From positions 18,775-82,774 of the forward strand of contig JASANG010002347.1 in NCBI GenBank assembly GCA_030248215.1: a DNA stretch of 64,000 bases, written 5' to 3'. Source of the stretch: Enoplolaimus lenunculus. Taxonomy: Eukaryota; Nematoda; Enoplea; Enoplida; Thoracostomopsidae. Position 1 is the first letter of the stretch. Every line of letters begins with the position of its first letter. Positions 61,313 through 64,000 of the stretch are shown in pieces. Both the position numbers and the translations under genes were made by a program. The notes under the pieces were generated by a model that ran no database searches, was not told where the DNA came from, and saw only the letters and a list, made by a program, of their open reading frames with translations.

Positions 61313-61577
61313 CCCTTCTCACATTGAGTTGCCTGTAGGCAACTCAGCGCAGTGTATATACGTTGAATAGTATATATCGCACCGTGTTTAACAATTGCAA
61401 CACCTTATACATAGTACTAAATCACCACAAGACGTGAGAGCCGCCTCGTCCTCGAGCGTCAAGCTCCTATAGCTGAGTGGTGATGCTATACGCCTCCCAC
61501 TCCAGTCACTGGAGTTCGTATCCTATCATAAAAGTAGGTCGGGAAATAGAAAATATTCATGTGAGAAAGGGTTAAGC
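61313..61577 (+). mobile_element. tRNA-derived SINE copy (family I)
   Basis: Full-length-looking copy: CCCTTCTCACATTGAGTTGC at one end, CACAAGACGTGAG, A box TAGCTGAGTGGTGATG, B box GGAGTTCGTATCC, and ATGTGAGAAAGGGTTAA at the other. The two ends are inverted versions of the same CCCTTTCTCACAT motif. Confidence 0.7.
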
Positions 61578-61601
61578 TGGATAAAAATTGCACAGCCGCG
61601 A

Positions 61602-61815
61602 CGGGCCAATGTAAAGAACAGGGGCGGAACAGTATTATAAGCAGATTCCTAAGCCTAAGCCTAAGCGTAAGAATGAGCATATTTCTAAGCCGAAGCCTAA
61701 GCCTATAACCTAAACCTAAGTCTAAAGCTAGGCAAAAAAATTCATCTAAACCATAAGCTTACTCTATTCTAGTCACACAGAAAAACGTTCCGCCCCTGAT
61801 GTTTACATGGGCCAT
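61602..61815. mobile_element. Family A element, well preserved
   Basis: Ends GGGCCAATGTAAAGAACAGG and CCCTGATGTTTACATGGGCC; next to these GGGGCGGAAC and its inverse GTTCCGCCCC. Interior CCTAAGCCTAAGCGTAAG. The best reference copy for the family. Confidence 0.8.
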
Positions 61816-62284
61816 GTTTTCTATGCGTCTAAGTTTTCGACTATAGAATGACGTGACACTGCGTAAAACTGTGATATTTAAGCTAAAAATGGAGCTGTTA
61901 ATGATTTTAATACAAAGAAACAAGCAAAAAATTTTCGTTTTTACACAGAATTTAAACAATTTTAAACTAAAAATGAATACAAAGAAAAAGTCTTTAAAAG
62001 CTGGCCGACGAATTAAATTATTTGTGATAAAAAATGTTTACCGCCACGGGTATGAGATAATAGGGCTGATGGCTCTTGGTCCATAGCCAGTTGAATAAAC
62101 TGCGGGGTGCTTGGAATTTTTTAAGACAAGCATGCAACAGTTTCACGAGACTTACAGTAGCAGTTTAGCCCAGGCTACACAGCTACTACATAAAATAGCA
62201 GATTAGTGTAGGCGAATTAGTAACTGGCCTGAATAGCAGATTGGTTTACGACATATATACTTAGAAAACTTTTTGTTGAGTGAG

Positions 62285-62472
62285 GCGTTTGCCAACACCA
62301 CTCTCAGCCATAGGAGCGTGACGCTTTTTAGCCCGAGATGGCTCTCACGTCTTGTGCAGATTTTGTACTGCGTATATGCGCAGTGACAGTTATATACTGC
62401 GCAATGTGCACTATTTCATAATACACTTTGAGCTAAGTTGCTCCGAGTCAACTCAATATCAGAAGGAGTTAA
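62285..62472 (-). mobile_element. Degraded SINE copy (family I)
   Basis: Shares CACTCTCAGCCATAGGAGCG, CTCTCACGTCTTGTG and GAAGGAGTTAA with the other copies; the B-box half is lost. Confidence 0.55.
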
Positions 62473-62583
62473 AAGTCACGTTTTGACCATTTACAAAGAA
62501 TACAAAACAAACGCCTTCCTCAAACATTTGTGTAATGACTGTTTTCAGCACCCAAATTTTATGTTTCTACTCTATGACCGTTA

Positions 62584-62732
62584 GACTATAGTTTTTGGTT
62601 GGCTAAGGCTTAGGTTAGACTTAACCTTAGAAATATGCTCATTCTTAGGGTTAGGTTTGGATCGAGGCTTAGGCTTAGGCTTAGGAATATGCTTCTAATA
62701 CTGTTCCGCCCATGTTCTTTACATTGGTCGGA
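62584..62732. mobile_element. Family A element, left end lost
   Basis: GGCTTAGGCTTAGGCTTAGG interior and right end TGTTCTTTACATTGGTC. Confidence 0.65.
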
Positions 62733-62749
62733 TAATTTCAAATAAAGAC

Positions 62750-64000
62750 AATATCTTAAGCCAGCTCGTAGAAGTATTCTCGTGATTATAACACAAGCAG
62801 ATTTACAACTGCAGCCTTATATTTTACACTGAATAATCTTTTGCAAATTTTCAATGATGTCAGTGACATTTGTTTCAAGAAACTGAATTCTGTATTAAGA
62901 AGATTAAACGTATTGAACGTATTTGGCAATATCTAATGTCACAATCATACTGAACCTAATTAAATTAAGGCAACTGTACAGATGTCACTGCACCCAGCGC
63001 CTCTAAATCTTAGTAGATTTAGGCTTTCGGCAGCTGGAATCACATTTCTGTGAAAATGTGTGAGCTCACGGGCTGCACAGAAATTCTGAAAATAATATCT
63101 CGGCGGAAAGACCCCGTGCAAGCTTGTGTCGGTAGACACAGCTTGGATTCGGAAGGCTCTGAGCCAAAATATGCAGCCCTTGAAGTTTCGGTGTCCTGGA
63201 GAGTTGCTACGGGCATGTGTGCACAGGTTGGACAATGGCTGAAAATCGAAATGTTAAGCAGACTTTTCAGATCTGTCCGGTTGGAGCTGTAAGTGCTCTC
63301 GTGGCCCGGAAAGTATGAAAACAGTTCTGAATAGGTGATATTGTATTGGTTCGAGACTAATTTCAGTGTTTTTGGGTCGAAAACAGTAGTTTCGGATAAC
63401 TCGAATTTTGTGAAATATCGTTTTGATCTGAATTTTACCAAATTCAGATATTTCAGCTGTAAGAGTGTGTAATAGGTTTGTAAATGTGCTGAATTCGATA
63501 AAATGCATCTAAAAACACTTAATTCTAGCGAAATTTTCGTTTTCTGCGTATTTGAAAACCTACAGAAAAATTTCGATTACCATCGAAATTTATTATAACT
63601 ATTAGCTAGCTTATAAATAGATTGCGGGTGATTGGCTTGAATTGCGAGAGCGGGCATATTGAATTTTACGTGTTATTGTTACGGTTTTTAAAACATATGT
63701 GTGGTTTTGATAACATATACGTCGATTTGGAAGATTTTGTTTGAATTTTGTATTTGTGTAATACAGTTAATATCGGAATTGCGTAGGAGGTTTTCTCTTT
63801 GGTGATAGAGGGTGTTTTTCATTCGGATTTTCTGGAATTAGAGTTAGAATAAAGTTTCCGAAACCGGTTATGCAAAAATATGTAATTTTGCATAATCTCT
63901 AACGTTTCCCCTGTCCGCCGCTGATTTTGGTTGAGAATATAGAGAACTTACGATTATTTTCGTGTTACTAATTCTGTGGTCTGAATTTTCAGGCGATTTT
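62750..64000. other. Right edge: possible exon 63056-63289 (plus), otherwise unassigned
   Basis: The plus frame MCELTGCTEILKIISRRKDP to LSRLFRSVRLEL ends at a near-perfect donor (GAGCT|GTAAGTGC) in the most GC-rich stretch of this region. The minus strand is also open here (63040-63441), so the signal is weak. Nothing recognised from 63300 to the end. Confidence 0.3.

Noticed and set aside
61853-62086. Lys-rich plus-strand ORF
   Set aside because: AT-rich composition, no splice or domain support.

Overview
This looks like AT-rich nuclear DNA from an invertebrate animal. Genes are intron-rich, and short non-autonomous transposons are very dense. Two hints suggest a nematode or close relative: a secreted EGF-EGF-EGF-ShKT-nitrobindin-like protein, an architecture I associate with nematode MAB-7-like proteins (from memory, unchecked), and many arrays close to TTAGGC, the nematode telomere unit, inside mobile elements. 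Neither hint is decisive. I see no rRNA, no intact tRNA, no CRISPR array, no transposase or reverse-transcriptase ORF and no viral gene.

Three host genes can be read. (1) On the plus strand, eight exons from 2112 to 11714 give the C-terminal 337 residues of a secreted or extracellular protein: three EGF modules, one ShKT domain, then a THAP4/nitrobindin-like beta-barrel. Its 5' exons lie upstream and I did not find them. (2) On the minus strand, two exons from 16557 to 13859 give the C-terminal 332 residues of an EGF-like single-pass membrane protein that converges on gene 1. Two further open stretches, near 17.7 and 19.7 kb, may be upstream exons of it. (3) On the minus strand, a septin fills 57144 to 24781 (or 23830). 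It has 16 or 17 phase-consistent exons, a Ser/Asn-rich N-terminal extension of about 480 residues, a septin-7/Peanut-like GTPase core and a C-terminal coiled coil. Its stop codon overlaps a good splice donor, and a phase-compatible exon lies downstream, so there are probably two C-termini.

The rest is mostly introns and flanks packed with short inverted-repeat elements (MITE-like), recurring in about fifteen families that I label A to R for this window. Several carry internal tandem arrays: TTAGGC-like tracts in A and B, a 20-mer and a 52-mer in K, a 22-mer in D and a 317-mer in a 1.44-kb element. Several are nested (E in F twice, E in D, B in F, C in A, J in a SINE), which gives a relative insertion order. 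A tRNA-derived SINE occurs at least six times. One MITE-like end appears to supply a splice site to the septin, and one septin exon has been partly duplicated in its own upstream intron.

Layout: 0-2 kb repeats; 2.1-11.7 kb EGF/ShKT/nitrobindin gene; 13.8-16.6 kb EGF-TM gene; 17-23.7 kb MITEs with possible exons; 23.8-57.1 kb septin with MITE-filled introns; 57.2-64 kb septin upstream region with TTAGGC-like minisatellite and MITEs.
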